The position numbers and the translations under genes are program-made. Positions 25,093-34,179 of a stretch of DNA of 64,000 nt are shown in pieces (the first letter of the stretch is position 1; each line of letters begins with the position of its first letter). The notes below the pieces were generated by a model. That model worked only from the letters and a program-made list of their open reading frames with translations, ran no database searches and was not told the DNA's origin. This DNA comes from JAJDNS01 sp963578825 (lineage in GTDB: Bacteria; Acidobacteriota; Vicinamibacteria; Fen-336). The DNA is taken from NCBI GenBank assembly GCA_963578825.1, contig CAUZDW010000013.1, positions 1 to 64,000 of the forward strand, written 5' to 3'.

Positions 25093-26835
25093 ATGGAGTT
25101 CTCGTCCTGCGACGTACTCATCGTTGGTGGCGGCGGCGCGGGTCTTCGCGCCGCCCTGCAGGTGGTCGAGTCTCATCCTCGGCTGTCCGTCGCGGTCATC
25201 TCGAAGGTCTATCCCATGCGGAGCCACACCGTCTCCGCGGAGGGCGGAGCGGCGGCGGCCATCAAGTCCGACGACAGCCTGGACGCCCACGCCTACGACA
25301 CCATCTCTGGCGGAGACTGGCTGTGCGACCAGGACGCGGTCGAGGCCTTCGTGAAGGAGGCCCCGGAGGAGATGATCCGCCTCGAGCACTGGGGGTGCCC
25401 CTGGAGCAGGGAAGACGACGGGTCGGTCGCGGTGCGCCCCTTCGGCGGGATGAAGGCGAAGAGGACGTGGTTTGCCGCGGACAAGACCGGCTTCCACATG
25501 CTCCACAGCCTTTTCCAGACGACCCTCAAGCACGACGAGATCCGTCGCTACGACGAGTGCTTCGTCACTCGGCTCCTGGTCGACGACGGGCGGTGCCAGG
25601 GCGTCGTGGCGGTGGAGCTCGCCACCGGAAAGCTCCTCGGGATCTCCGCGAAGGCGATCATCCTCTGCACGGGGGGCTGCGGGCGGGTCTTTCCCTTCAC
25701 CACCAACGCCAGCATCAAGAGCGGCGACGGGATGGCGGCTGCGTATCGGGCGGGGGCACCGCTCAAGGACATGGAGTTCGTGCAGTACCACCCGACCGGG
25801 CTGCCCTTCACCGGGATCCTGATCACCGAGGCGACCCGGGCCGAGGGCGGGTGGATGCTGAACAAGGACGGCTACCGCTATCTCCAGGACTACGACCTCG
25901 GAAAGCCGGAGCCCAAGCCGGTTCTCCGCTCGATGGAGCTCGGGCCCCGGGACAGGCTCTCCCAGGCCTTCGAGAAGGAGCGCGCGAAGGGACGCACCAT
26001 CAAAGGGGAGTACGGTGACTACGTCCACTTGGACATCCGCCACCTCGGCCAGGCGGTGATCGACAAGAAGCTGCCGTTCGTGCGAGAGCTCTGCCTGAAG
26101 TACGAGAACATCGACCCGGTGAAACAGATGATCCCCGTCCGCCCGGTGGTTCACTACATGATGGGAGGGGTGTCCACCGACATTCGCGGGGCGACGCCGC
26201 TCCCGGGACTCTTTGCCGCGGGCGAGGTGGCGTGCGTGAGCATCAACGGCGCGAACCGCCTGGGCTCGAACTCCCTCACCGAGTGCCTGGTCTTCGGTGC
26301 TCGGGCGGGTCGTGCCGCCGCCGAGTTTGCCACCGAGCAGAAGGAGTCTGGCTCGGGCGTCACCCTCGAGGCCCACGAGGAGCAGCGGCGGCTCGAGGAT
26401 ATATTCGGCCGGACCAGCACGGGCAAGGATCGCATCGTCACCCTGCGGACGGAGATGCACGAAACGATGGAGGAGAGCGCGGGCATCTACCGCAACGAAT
26501 CCTCCCTGAGCGCAGCGGCCTCAAAGCTCCGGGAGCTTCAGGAGCGACTCGAACGGGTCGGGGTCTCCGACAAGAGCCTGACCTTCAACACCGAGCGTCC
26601 GACGCTGCTCGAGCTCGCCTGCATGCTGGACGTCGCGGAGACGATCGTGCATTCGGCGCTCGAGCGCCGAGAGTCGCGGGGGTCGCACCAGCGCACGGAT
26701 CATCCGCAAAGAGACGACGAGCACTTCCTCAAGCACGGCCTCGCCCTGCGCAATGAGGACGGCACTCCTCGGATCGAGCAGCAGCCGGTCACAATCACCC
26801 GCTGGCCCCCCGGTGAGCGGGTCTACGGGCGCTAG
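25093..26835 (+). CDS. frdA: Fumarate reductase/succinate dehydrogenase flavoprotein subunit
   Basis: The dinucleotide-binding motif DVLIVGGGGAGLRAAL lies at the N-terminus. MRSHTVSAEGGAAAAI carries H45, the expected attachment site for covalent FAD. HPTGLPFTGILITEATRAEGG and VRPVVHYMMGGVSTD are substrate-pocket and FAD-binding blocks. The spacing and the HLGQAVIDKKLPFVRELCLKY segment resemble bacterial FrdA more than mitochondrial-type SdhA. At 580 residues it is normal in length. The operon order A-B-C-D with two small membrane subunits supports a quinol:fumarate reductase or a menaquinone-linked succinate dehydrogenase; direction cannot be told from sequence. It acts on the cytoplasmic face of the inner membrane. 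Confidence 0.9.
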   Translation: MEFSSCDVLIVGGGGAGLRAALQVVESHPRLSVAVISKVYPMRSHTVSAEGGAAAAIKSDDSLDAHAYDTISGGDWLCDQDAVEAFVKEAPEEMIRLEHWGCPWSREDDGSVAVRPFGGMKAKRTWFAADKTGFHMLHSLFQTTLKHDEIRRYDECFVTRLLVDDGRCQGVVAVELATGKLLGISAKAIILCTGGCGRVFPFTTNASIKSGDGMAAAYRAGAPLKDMEFVQYHPTGLPFTGILITEATRAEGGWMLNKDGYRYLQDYDLGKPEPKPVLRSMELGPRDRLSQAFEKERAKGRTIKGEYGDYVHLDIRHLGQAVIDKKLPFVRELCLKYENIDPVKQMIPVRPVVHYMMGGVSTDIRGATPLPGLFAAGEVACVSINGANRLGSNSLTECLVFGARAGRAAAEFATEQKESGSGVTLEAHEEQRRLEDIFGRTSTGKDRIVTLRTEMHETMEESAGIYRNESSLSAAASKLRELQERLERVGVSDKSLTFNTERPTLLELACMLDVAETIVHSALERRESRGSHQRTDHPQRDDEHFLKHGLALRNEDGTPRIEQQPVTITRWPPGERVYGR

Positions 26836-26855
26836 GAGAGAGAGGACTCGAACCC

Positions 26856-27596
26856 ATGGCGGACACGATTGCCCTCGAGGTCACACGCTACCGTCCGGAA
26901 GAAGAGTCCGAGCCCACGTTCCAGACCTACGAGGTGCCGCTGCGCCAGGACTGGGTCGTGCTCGACGCCCTGAATCACGTCAAGGACCACGTGGACGGCA
27001 CACTCTCATATCGCTGGTCCTGCCGGATGGGCGTCTGCGGAAGCTGCGGGATGATGGTGAACGGCGAGCCGAAGCTCACCTGCGCGGAGTTCCTCACGGA
27101 CCACGCCCCGGGACCGATCCGTGTCGAGCCGCTGCGCTTCTTCCCCGTGGTGCGAGACCTCGTCGTGGACATCGGGGACTTCATGAGCAAGCTCAAGAGC
27201 GTGAAGCCCTGGCTGGTGCGGAAGCAGGAGCGGGCGATCGCCGACGGCGAGTTCCGGCAGACGCCCCAGCAGCTCGACACATACAAGCAGTTCTCGATGT
27301 GCATCAATTGCATGCTCTGCTACTCGGCGTGCCCGGTCTTCGGCCTCGAGCCGTCGTTCGTGGGCCCCGCCGCCATCGCCCTCGCCCGACGCTACAGCCA
27401 GGACAGCCGGGACCAGGGGTCCCGGGAGCGTCTCGACGTCCTGTCCGAGAAGGGCGGGATGTGGGAGTGCACGTTCGTGGGTGAGTGCAGCGAGGCGTGC
27501 CCAAAGAACGTGGATCCTGCAGGCGCCATCCAGCAGTACAAGCTGGAGGGAACGGTCCACTGGTTCAAGACGCTCCTGCCCCTGGGGGACCGATGA
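26856..27596 (+). CDS. frdB: Fumarate reductase/succinate dehydrogenase iron-sulfur subunit
   Basis: All three clusters are present. The [2Fe-2S] site has C56, C61, C64 and C76 in CRMGVCGSCGMMVNGEPKLTC, close to the E. coli FrdB pattern. The [4Fe-4S] site is C149, C152, C155 and C159 (CINCMLCYSACP), and C205, C211 and C215 (CTFVGECSEAC) complete the set, including ligands of the [3Fe-4S] cluster. The length of 246 residues is typical. The gene begins 20 bp after frdA, and its stop overlaps the frdC start (ATGA), so translation is coupled. It carries electrons between FAD and the quinone site in the membrane subunits. Confidence 0.93.
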   Translation: MADTIALEVTRYRPEEESEPTFQTYEVPLRQDWVVLDALNHVKDHVDGTLSYRWSCRMGVCGSCGMMVNGEPKLTCAEFLTDHAPGPIRVEPLRFFPVVRDLVVDIGDFMSKLKSVKPWLVRKQERAIADGEFRQTPQQLDTYKQFSMCINCMLCYSACPVFGLEPSFVGPAAIALARRYSQDSRDQGSRERLDVLSEKGGMWECTFVGECSEACPKNVDPAGAIQQYKLEGTVHWFKTLLPLGDR

Positions 27597-28021
27597 GCAC
27601 GCCCGTGCGGTACACGCTTCACCACCCGCGGTGGTATCGCCGGCCCGTCTCCGTCTTCTGGTGGCTCAAGAAGCGCGCGTACATCGTCTTCGTTCTCCGC
27701 GAGCTCACCAGCGTTTTCGTCGCCCTCGTGTCCGTGCTGACCCTGCTTCAGGTTCGGGCGATCCTGGAGAGTCCCGAGGCGCACGCCGCTCTCATGGCCC
27801 GCCTCGCGTCACCACCCGTCACGGGCCTGCTGCTCGTGGCGCTGGCGGCCCTGGTCTTCCACTCCGTCAGCTGGTTCAACCTGGCCCCCAGGGCGATGCC
27901 GGTCCGTCTCCGCGGACGCCGCGTGCCCGACGTGCTCGTGTCCGGAGGCAACTTTGCCGCCTGGCTGTTCCTTTCAGCGGCCATGGCTTTTCTTTTTCTC
28001 GGGACGATGACGACGCGATGA
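27593..28021 (+). CDS. frdC: Fumarate reductase membrane anchor subunit C
   Basis: This 142-residue protein starts in an ATGA overlap with frdB. It has three hydrophobic segments: VFVLRELTSVFVALVSVLTL, VTGLLLVALAALVFHSVSWF and AAWLFLSAAMAFLFLG. The N-terminal RRPVSVFWWLKKRAYIVFVLRELT matches the FrdC family entry segment, and HSVSWFNLAPRAMPVRLR resembles the conserved second-helix end of FrdC. It anchors FrdAB to the inner membrane and helps form the quinone site. Its small size and pairing with a second small subunit fit the haem-free, E. coli-type arrangement, but haem ligation cannot be excluded from sequence alone. Confidence 0.85.
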   Translation: MSTPVRYTLHHPRWYRRPVSVFWWLKKRAYIVFVLRELTSVFVALVSVLTLLQVRAILESPEAHAALMARLASPPVTGLLLVALAALVFHSVSWFNLAPRAMPVRLRGRRVPDVLVSGGNFAAWLFLSAAMAFLFLGTMTTR

Positions 28022-28368
28022 CCCGCTCACCGACACCGCCGCTCTGGCTCCTGTTCAGCGCGGGAGGCACTCTGGCCGCGTTCCTTTTCCCCATCCACCT
28101 CCTGCTCTTCGGGTTCGTGTTCCCGCTCGGCTGGGCGGAGCCGCCCTCCTACGAGCAGCTTCTCGCGCTCGTCCGGCATCCCCCCATCCGCCTCTACCTC
28201 TTCGGCTTCATCTCGCTGCCGTTGTTCCACTGGGCTCATCGCTTTCGCTACACGCTGTACGACGGTCTCAAGCTCAAGCACCTGAACATGCTCGTCGCGG
28301 TACTCTGCTACGGAACTGCCGTGGTCCTGTCGGTGGTGGCTGCCCGGACGCTTCTGGACGTCGGCTAA
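28018..28368 (+). CDS. frdD: Fumarate reductase membrane anchor subunit D
   Basis: The start overlaps the frdC stop (ATGA). The 116-residue protein has three hydrophobic segments: LWLLFSAGGTLAAFLFPIHLLLFGFVFPLG, LYLFGFISLPLFHWAHRF and LNMLVAVLCYGTAVVLSVVAA. The FHWAHRFRYTLYDGLKLKH block corresponds to the FrdD H-x-x-H-R-x-R/x-x-x-x-D-x-G motif near the quinone site. Together with FrdC it completes a four-subunit complex. The stop is 11 bp before the TPR gene. Confidence 0.87.
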   Translation: MTRSPTPPLWLLFSAGGTLAAFLFPIHLLLFGFVFPLGWAEPPSYEQLLALVRHPPIRLYLFGFISLPLFHWAHRFRYTLYDGLKLKHLNMLVAVLCYGTAVVLSVVAARTLLDVG

Positions 28369-28379
28369 GGAGGGGAGTC

Positions 28380-28877
28380 ATGCCGGATCTCAAGCCCCTG
28401 TCCCGAGAGACTCTCTCTCGTGCTCTCGAGAAAGCGGAGCGGTACCGCCTCCTGAAGGAGCCCGAGCAGGCCGCCAGCATCTGCGAGGACGTCCTCCTCA
28501 TCGAGCCCGAGAACCAGAAAGCGCTCGTCACGCTCCTCCTGGCCCTGACGGAGCAGCTCGCCGGGGTGGTCCGGAGCATGGCGGCGGCCCGGCACCTCCT
28601 TCCGCGACTGACGGGTGAGTACGAGCAGGCGTACTACGCGGGGATCATCTGCGAGCGCCGGGCTCGAGCCGTCCTGGCGAAAGCGGGCCCCGGCTCGGGC
28701 TTCGTGGCGTACGACTTCCTGCAGAAGGCCCTCGAGTGGTACGGGAAGGCGGAGGCCCTCCGCCCCGCCGGCAACGACGACGCGCTCCTGCGATGGAACA
28801 CGTGCGTCCGCGTGCTCGAAAGCAACTCCGAGCTGGAACCGGCCCCGGAAGAACGAACGGAGATCTCGCTGGAGTAG
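28380..28877 (+). CDS. TPR-like protein of unknown function cotranscribed with the frd genes (165 aa)
   Basis: AAGGAGG sits just before the ATG, and the gene begins 11 bp after frdD, so it is probably the last gene of the operon. The sequence reads as tetratricopeptide-like helix pairs: KAERYRLLKEPEQAASICEDVLLIEPENQKAL, then YEQAYYAGIICERRARAVLA and YDFLQKALEWYGKAEALRPAGNDDALLRWN. The end is acidic (EPAPEERTEISLE). There is no signal peptide or membrane segment. I do not recognise a named family. A role in assembly or maturation of the complex is possible only on the basis of position. Confidence 0.75.
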   Translation: MPDLKPLSRETLSRALEKAERYRLLKEPEQAASICEDVLLIEPENQKALVTLLLALTEQLAGVVRSMAAARHLLPRLTGEYEQAYYAGIICERRARAVLAKAGPGSGFVAYDFLQKALEWYGKAEALRPAGNDDALLRWNTCVRVLESNSELEPAPEERTEISLE

Positions 28878-29993
28878 CTATACCGTCAGTCGTCGGTTGC
28901 GGGCGGCGACCGTCCACGTGCCGGTGGCCTTGCCGCCCTCGACGACGGTGACCTCGCCCTGGAGGGCCACCGTGGGGCAGATGTGCCAGGGGATGGCGTA
29001 GAGGCAGCTGCCCACGGAGAGGTCTTGCGTCCCGTCGAGCTCCAGCACCATGTGCTCTTCGTTGTGGCCCACCTGTTTCGCTTCGGGGAAGTCCGGGAAC
29101 CAGGCCCGGGGGGGCTGCATCTCCGAGGCGACCGCCTTGGTGCCCAGGTCGAGCGTGATCGTGCCGGCGGCGGGTTTGCTCACCACCCGGGTGAAGAGGA
29201 CCGCCGCCGACTCGAACGGCAGCTCCGGCAGGCCGGTTCCGTAGCTGCGATCCCAGAGGAGGATGGTTCCCGGGCTCAGCTCGAGGCCGGGCGCTTCTCT
29301 CTTCGCGTGGATCGGAAACGACGGTGTGCCCCCCGCGACGATCAGCGGCTCCGGCAGCCCGGACGTCTTGATGTCGTCGATGAGCGTCCACACTCCGCGC
29401 CAGTCCGTCTCGACCCGGGCGCGACGGTCGTCGAGATCGCGGTCGCGGATGTGGCCGTCGTACACGTGGAGGCCGGCGGCCTCGACACCCGGAGTCTCGA
29501 CGAGGGCCTCGTAGAGCGCGAGCGCCTGGTCGCCGGGCTCGATGCCCGTCCGGTTCATGCCGGCGTTGACGTCGATGAACAGGGGGAGCGAGCGGCCGGC
29601 CTTGTCGAAGGTGGATGCGATCTCGGCCATCACCTCCGGGATGTCGACGATTGCCGAGAATCTCGTGTTCGGGAACTTCTCGCAAAGCGTCAGGAGTCGC
29701 TCGATCTTCGGTCCCACCGGCTGGTACGCCAGCAGCAGATCGCCGACGTCGCATCCCGCCACCATCTCCGCCTCGGCGATGGTGGCACACTTGAACTTCT
29801 CGATCCCCTGCGCCATCTGCGCCCGGACGACCTCGGGCATCTTGTATGTCTTGACGTGGGGCCGCAGCCGCTCGGGACCACCGGCGATCTCCACCATGCG
29901 GCGGATGTTGGCGTCGATCCGATCCGGGAACACGAGAAGGGCCGGGGAGTCCACCTGCCCTTCGTTGCTCACGCGATACCAGTCGTTCCCCAT
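28878..29993 (-). CDS. D-threonine aldolase / D-serine dehydratase-like PLP enzyme (371 aa)
   Basis: The protein has a fold-type III (alanine-racemase-like) N-terminal barrel. HVKTYKMPEVVRAQM contains the Schiff-base lysine, and LFIDVNAGMNRTGI and VEAAGLHVYDGHIRD are barrel strands around PLP. GGTPSFP is the phosphate-binding turn. The C-terminal domain has HNEEHMVLELDG and WHICPT, matching the E-E-H and H-x-C metal-site motifs of metal-dependent D-threonine aldolases and DSD1-like D-serine dehydratases. The start ATG (29993) is ten bases after the ridA stop. Placement behind a RidA protein and an amino-acid permease favours a dehydratase that makes an enamine/imine intermediate, but the aldolase option stays open. 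Confidence 0.85.
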   Translation of the reverse strand: MGNDWYRVSNEGQVDSPALLVFPDRIDANIRRMVEIAGGPERLRPHVKTYKMPEVVRAQMAQGIEKFKCATIAEAEMVAGCDVGDLLLAYQPVGPKIERLLTLCEKFPNTRFSAIVDIPEVMAEIASTFDKAGRSLPLFIDVNAGMNRTGIEPGDQALALYEALVETPGVEAAGLHVYDGHIRDRDLDDRRARVETDWRGVWTLIDDIKTSGLPEPLIVAGGTPSFPIHAKREAPGLELSPGTILLWDRSYGTGLPELPFESAAVLFTRVVSKPAAGTITLDLGTKAVASEMQPPRAWFPDFPEAKQVGHNEEHMVLELDGTQDLSVGSCLYAIPWHICPTVALQGEVTVVEGGKATGTWTVAARNRRLTV

Positions 29994-30003
29994 GCCCGGA
30001 TCT

Positions 30004-30468
30004 TCAGTCGGTGATCTCGAAGATGCACTCGATCTCCACCGGAATCTTCCCGGGCAGCGCGTTGGTGCCCACGGCGCTGCGGGCCCCGATGCCCGCCTCC
30101 TCGCCAAAGACCTGGGCGAACAGCTCGCTGCAGCCATTGATCACCGCGGGCTGCTGGTCGAAGGCGTCCGTGCTGTTCACCAGGCCCAGCAACTTCACCA
30201 CGCGCTTGACGCGATCGAGCGACCCCAGGTGCTTTTTCAGCGTCGCCAGCATCGTCAGCCCGACCTGGCGGGCGGCGTCGTAGCCGGCTTGTTGATCCAG
30301 CTCCTCGCCGACCCGGCCCTTCATCAAGGAGCCGTCTGGTCTCACCGGACCGTGACCCGAGACATAGACGATGTTCCCCACGATCACCAGCGGCTTGTAC
30401 ACGGCCACCGGGTCCGGGGCGGGCGGCAGCTCCAGCTTCAGCTCCTTCAGTTTCTGCTCGGCAGACAT
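30004..30468 (-). CDS. ridA: RidA/YjgF-family enamine/imine deaminase
   Basis: The 154-residue length and the blocks VIVGNIVYVSGHGPV, TLKKHLGSLDRVKRVVK and GARSAVGTNALPGKIPVEIECIFE identify the RidA superfamily. The Arg in GARSAVG corresponds to the residue that binds the carboxylate of the imine. This subgroup is longer than archetypal RidA (about 128 residues), as in other N-terminally extended members. RidA proteins hydrolyse reactive enamines and imines released by PLP dehydratases, which fits its position directly before the D-threonine/D-serine-type enzyme. It is cytoplasmic. The stop is 10 bp before the next start. Confidence 0.88.
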   Translation of the reverse strand: MSAEQKLKELKLELPPAPDPVAVYKPLVIVGNIVYVSGHGPVRPDGSLMKGRVGEELDQQAGYDAARQVGLTMLATLKKHLGSLDRVKRVVKLLGLVNSTDAFDQQPAVINGCSELFAQVFGEEAGIGARSAVGTNALPGKIPVEIECIFEITD

Positions 30469-30492
30469 GGGCGCTCCTCCTTCTTGGTGATT

Positions 30493-31857
30493 TCAACTGG
30501 TGCGGCGCTGGCCCGTCAAGGCACGCCACACGTAATAGATGGGAAACCCCAGGCACGCAAGGCCCAGGCCGGCGAGAGGCGCGTAGTCTCCCTGGAGCTC
30601 GATCCGGCTCCAGACGATCGCGACAAGGCCGAGGGTCGTCCCGACCACGAAGACCAGGGGCACCCAGGGATAAAACGGCACGCGGTAGGGTCGTGGCGCG
30701 GCGGGCATCTTGCGGCGCAGCACGAACACCGCCGCGATGGTGAAGATGAGAGCGGACCACTCCACCACCACGAAATAGGAGATCAGCGCGTCGAAGTCCT
30801 TGAGCCACAGCACGAGAGCAATGGCCATCACGCACTGGGCGATGATGGAGACGTGGGGCGTTGCGAACCGCGAGTGGCACCGGCCCAGGATGGAGAAGCT
30901 CAGGCCGTCCCGGCCCAGGGCGTAGGCCACGCGGGAGTTGGTGAGGATGGTGCCGTTCATCGCGCCAAAGACGCTCGCGACGATCGCGACTCCCATCACG
31001 AGGGCCCCGATCGGACCGAAGGCGAGCTCCATGATCTCCTGAGCCACCAGCTTGTCGACCATGGCGGTGACGGGGAAGACGTAGAAGTAGGCCAGGTTCG
31101 CCAGGATGTAGAGCGTCATGAGCGTCATGGTGCCCGTGACGAGGATCGGCTGGAGCCGCGTCTCCGGCTCCGAGATCTCTCCGGCCACGAGGCCGACATA
31201 GACCCAGCCGTTGTACGTGAAGAACACGGCTGCCACGGCGGCGGCCAGCCCGACGACGCCACCGTTCTGGGCGAGCCCTCCCGGGGATGCGCTGAAGTGG
31301 GAGAGGGAACCGTCCACGAGCACGAACGCCACCAGGATCACCACGGCGACCGCCGTCGTCTTGATCACCGTGAACGCGCTCTGGACCGCTGTGCCCAGGG
31401 CGGTCCCGCGGATGTTGATCAGGGACAGCGTCACCAGCATGCTGGTCGCGATGACCGAGTGCACGTAGGCGGGGGCTGTTGCGGGTTCCACGCCGCACAG
31501 CCGCAGCAGCAGCTCGGCGAAGAACGCGGCAAGAGCCGCGATGCCGCTGGGAATGGCTGCGACCACGTACAGCCATCCGAACGTGAACGCGGCGCTGTCG
31601 CCATACGCCGCGCGCAGATAGACGTAGGACCCGCCCGTGTGCGGCAGGAGCGTTGCGAGCTCCGCCAGCGCCAGCGCCCCACACAGAACCAGAAGCCCGG
31701 TCCCTATCCACAACCCGAGGATCAGCCGGGGGTCCTGGAGCACGGCGGCGATCGACGAAGGCGTGCGGAAGATGCCGCTGCCGATGACCGAGCCGACCAC
31801 TATGGCCGTCCCGCCCCAGAAGCCGATCGTCCGCTTGAGATCTGTCGCGACGGCCAT
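30493..31857 (-). CDS. APC-superfamily amino acid permease (454 aa)
   Basis: About twelve transmembrane segments are visible. The first helix holds GTAIVVGSVIGSGIFRTP, the unwound G-S-G-I-F motif that binds the amino-acid backbone in APC transporters, and LPHTGGSYVYLRAAYG is the conserved loop after helix 2. ETRLQPILVTG and FGAMNGTILTNSRVAYALGRDG are typical of the LAT/AAT branch. It is the first gene of the operon with ridA (24 bp downstream) and the D-amino-acid PLP enzyme. It probably imports the amino acid that they degrade. The upstream side diverges from the metallohydrolase gene. Confidence 0.9.
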   Translation of the reverse strand: MAVATDLKRTIGFWGGTAIVVGSVIGSGIFRTPSSIAAVLQDPRLILGLWIGTGLLVLCGALALAELATLLPHTGGSYVYLRAAYGDSAAFTFGWLYVVAAIPSGIAALAAFFAELLLRLCGVEPATAPAYVHSVIATSMLVTLSLINIRGTALGTAVQSAFTVIKTTAVAVVILVAFVLVDGSLSHFSASPGGLAQNGGVVGLAAAVAAVFFTYNGWVYVGLVAGEISEPETRLQPILVTGTMTLMTLYILANLAYFYVFPVTAMVDKLVAQEIMELAFGPIGALVMGVAIVASVFGAMNGTILTNSRVAYALGRDGLSFSILGRCHSRFATPHVSIIAQCVMAIALVLWLKDFDALISYFVVVEWSALIFTIAAVFVLRRKMPAAPRPYRVPFYPWVPLVFVVGTTLGLVAIVWSRIELQGDYAPLAGLGLACLGFPIYYVWRALTGQRRTS

Positions 31858-32024
31858 GTGTTCCCCCGGGCCGGCCCCCCATCCACGGAATGCTCAAAGG
31901 CCGAGGCGCACCATATCACCGACGGAGCGTTTCCACGCGCGCCGGCTGTGATGGCCGTCCTCGGATCGCAAAAGGGTGCCGCCGGTCGGCCAGCCGTGAT
32001 ATGAACGCACGCGGAGGTGACAGG

Positions 32025-34079
32025 ATGTCCGCAGGTGAAGCCGGTTTCGACAGGGGGCGCCTTCTCGCCACGGCGACTCTCGCCGTCGCTCTCGGCCTGA
32101 TCGTCTCTTCGGCGCCCGGCGAGCAGGCGACGGCGCGCCTCGCCGTCACGATCCTCGACGACGCGACCGGCCAGGAGACCCCGGTGCGGGTGTCTCTCGT
32201 TGGAGCGGACGGTTCCACGGCCCCGGTGCCGCAGGCCGCGATCGCGGTCCAGTACGGCCGCAACGATCACGCGGAGGGATTCGCCTCCCAGCCCGACGGT
32301 GGGTTCTACGTCGACGGCGCGTTCGAGGTCGATCTCGAGCCCGGTGCCTATCGCTTGTTGCTCTCCAAGGGCAACGAGTACCTGGCCCAGGAACACGAGA
32401 TCGATCTCGGTCCCGGCGAAGAGATGTCCCGCTCCTATCGGCTGGAGCGATGGGTGGACATGCCGAAGCGGGGCTGGTATTCGGCAGACGACCACATCCA
32501 CATCCGGCGCTCGCCGCGGGAGAACCCGCTGATACTCAAGTGGGTGGCCGCCGAGGACGTCCACGTCGGCGCGCTCCTCCAGATGGGCGACTTCTGGACG
32601 GACAACTTCTACAGCCAGTACGCCTGGGGAAAGGACGGCGTCTACCAGGTGGGGGACCGCTTCCTCACGTCCGGCCAGGAGGAGCCCCGCACCCACGCCC
32701 TCGGCCACACCATCTCCCTCGGCGCGGACGATCTCGTGCGTTTCCAGGACCAGTACTACTACTACGACCAGGTCTTCGATCGGGTGCGCGAGCTGGGCGG
32801 CCTGGCCGGCTACGCACACCAGGCCACGAGCTACTACTTCCGGGGCTATCGGGGGATGACGCTGGACGTGCTCAGGAAGAAGGTCGACTTCGTCGAGGTG
32901 CTTCAGTTCTGCGGCGGCTTCACCACCGAGCCAATGCGAAACCAGAGCTACTACCAGTTCCTCGATCTCGGCTTCCAGCTGACGGCCACCGCAGGATCCG
33001 ACTTCCCCTGGTGCGGTATCGAAGGGTCGAACTCACAGATCGGGAACGCCCGCTTCTACACGAAGGTCGGTGAGCCGTTCACCTTCGAGCGCTGGCGGGA
33101 GAGTCTCAAGGCCGGCCACACCTTCGTCAGCAGCGGTCCGGTGATCGACTTGACGGTCAACGGCCGAATCCCCGGTGACGAGCTGGACGTCGCCAGGGGC
33201 ACGACGCTCTCGATCGTCGCCCGCGCCGAGGGGCACCCCGAGCAGGTGCCCTTGCGAGAGCTGGAGATCGTCGGCCACGGCCGTGTCCTGGCTCGGGTCG
33301 GCGCCGGCGAGGCGGGGCAGTCGGCCGGTCGGCTGACGGTCGAGCTCGACTTGCCGGTCGATCACGGCCTCTGGATTGCCGCCCGGACCCGGGCGGGTGA
33401 TCTCCAGTTGGCCCACACGACCCCGGTGTACGTGAGAGTGGACGGCGGCGGGTTTCACAACCCGAAGACGGCGGGGCACTACCTGGACCTGAACGAGCGA
33501 TACCTGGTGGAGCTCGAGCACGAGATGGCCCGTCGTACTGACGACGTCTCGCGCCAGGCCTGGCGGTACCGCGAGGGATTGCAGAAGCGAATCGACGAGG
33601 CTCGCGGGATCATCCAGGACCTCCGAGCCCGCGTCCCGCAGCCGCCCGACGGGGGCCCGGGCGCACTGGCCGCACTCCCCACGCTTCGAGACGGGTGGCA
33701 CCTGGCGACGGAGGGTCGCATCCCGGAGGCCGTTGCGGCCTACGCGAAGGCTCAAGAGCTCGACTCGAGCCTGTCGCCATCGGCCAACGTCTGGAGAACC
33801 CTGTGCTGGAACGGCAGCGTCCGGGGCCATGCGGCCGAGGTCCTGGAGGCCTGCGAGCGGATGGTGGAGCTCACCCCATACGGCGGCGCCCAGGATGTTC
33901 GCGGCCTCGCGCGAGCGCTCACCGGCGATGTCGAAGGAGCGGTGGCCGATTTCGAGGCGTTCATCGCCTGGACGGAGAGCGATCCGGATCGGACGCTCCG
34001 TCAGGAGTGGATCGAGGCCCTCCGACGCGGGGAGGACCCGTTCACACCGGAGCTCCTCGAGTCCCTGAGCGGTCGGTGA
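32025..34079 (+). CDS. CehA/McbA-like exported metallohydrolase (PHP-type) with TPR-like tail (684 aa)
   Basis: GGAGG lies seven bases before the ATG at 32025, and a signal peptide follows (LLATATLAVALGLIVSSA). Residues about 35-150 form a beta-sandwich-like domain. YSADDHIHIRRSP at residues 152-164 gives the H-x-H metal site of the PHP fold, and ATAGSDFPWCGIEG and GYAHQATSY supply further metal-ligand regions. CehA/McbA are carbaryl-hydrolysing members of this group, but most members have unknown substrates. Residues from about 575 on form helical TPR-like repeats (IPEAVAAYAKAQELD, DVEGAVADFEAFI). It should act in the periplasm. Confidence 0.82.
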   Translation: MSAGEAGFDRGRLLATATLAVALGLIVSSAPGEQATARLAVTILDDATGQETPVRVSLVGADGSTAPVPQAAIAVQYGRNDHAEGFASQPDGGFYVDGAFEVDLEPGAYRLLLSKGNEYLAQEHEIDLGPGEEMSRSYRLERWVDMPKRGWYSADDHIHIRRSPRENPLILKWVAAEDVHVGALLQMGDFWTDNFYSQYAWGKDGVYQVGDRFLTSGQEEPRTHALGHTISLGADDLVRFQDQYYYYDQVFDRVRELGGLAGYAHQATSYYFRGYRGMTLDVLRKKVDFVEVLQFCGGFTTEPMRNQSYYQFLDLGFQLTATAGSDFPWCGIEGSNSQIGNARFYTKVGEPFTFERWRESLKAGHTFVSSGPVIDLTVNGRIPGDELDVARGTTLSIVARAEGHPEQVPLRELEIVGHGRVLARVGAGEAGQSAGRLTVELDLPVDHGLWIAARTRAGDLQLAHTTPVYVRVDGGGFHNPKTAGHYLDLNERYLVELEHEMARRTDDVSRQAWRYREGLQKRIDEARGIIQDLRARVPQPPDGGPGALAALPTLRDGWHLATEGRIPEAVAAYAKAQELDSSLSPSANVWRTLCWNGSVRGHAAEVLEACERMVELTPYGGAQDVRGLARALTGDVEGAVADFEAFIAWTESDPDRTLRQEWIEALRRGEDPFTPELLESLSGR

Positions 34080-34179
34080 GCGCTCGGGGCGCCGTGAGCT
34101 CGCTGACCCTGATCGTCACGGACGGGGAGACCGAAGCGGTATACAATCTCCGAAACCTGAGTTTCCAGGAGATTCTCCA

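Noticed and set aside
29542..32004. 820-codon open frame on the plus strand
   Set aside because: It runs antisense through the PLP enzyme, RidA and permease genes; its His/Asp/Arg-rich composition is that of a reverse-frame shadow.
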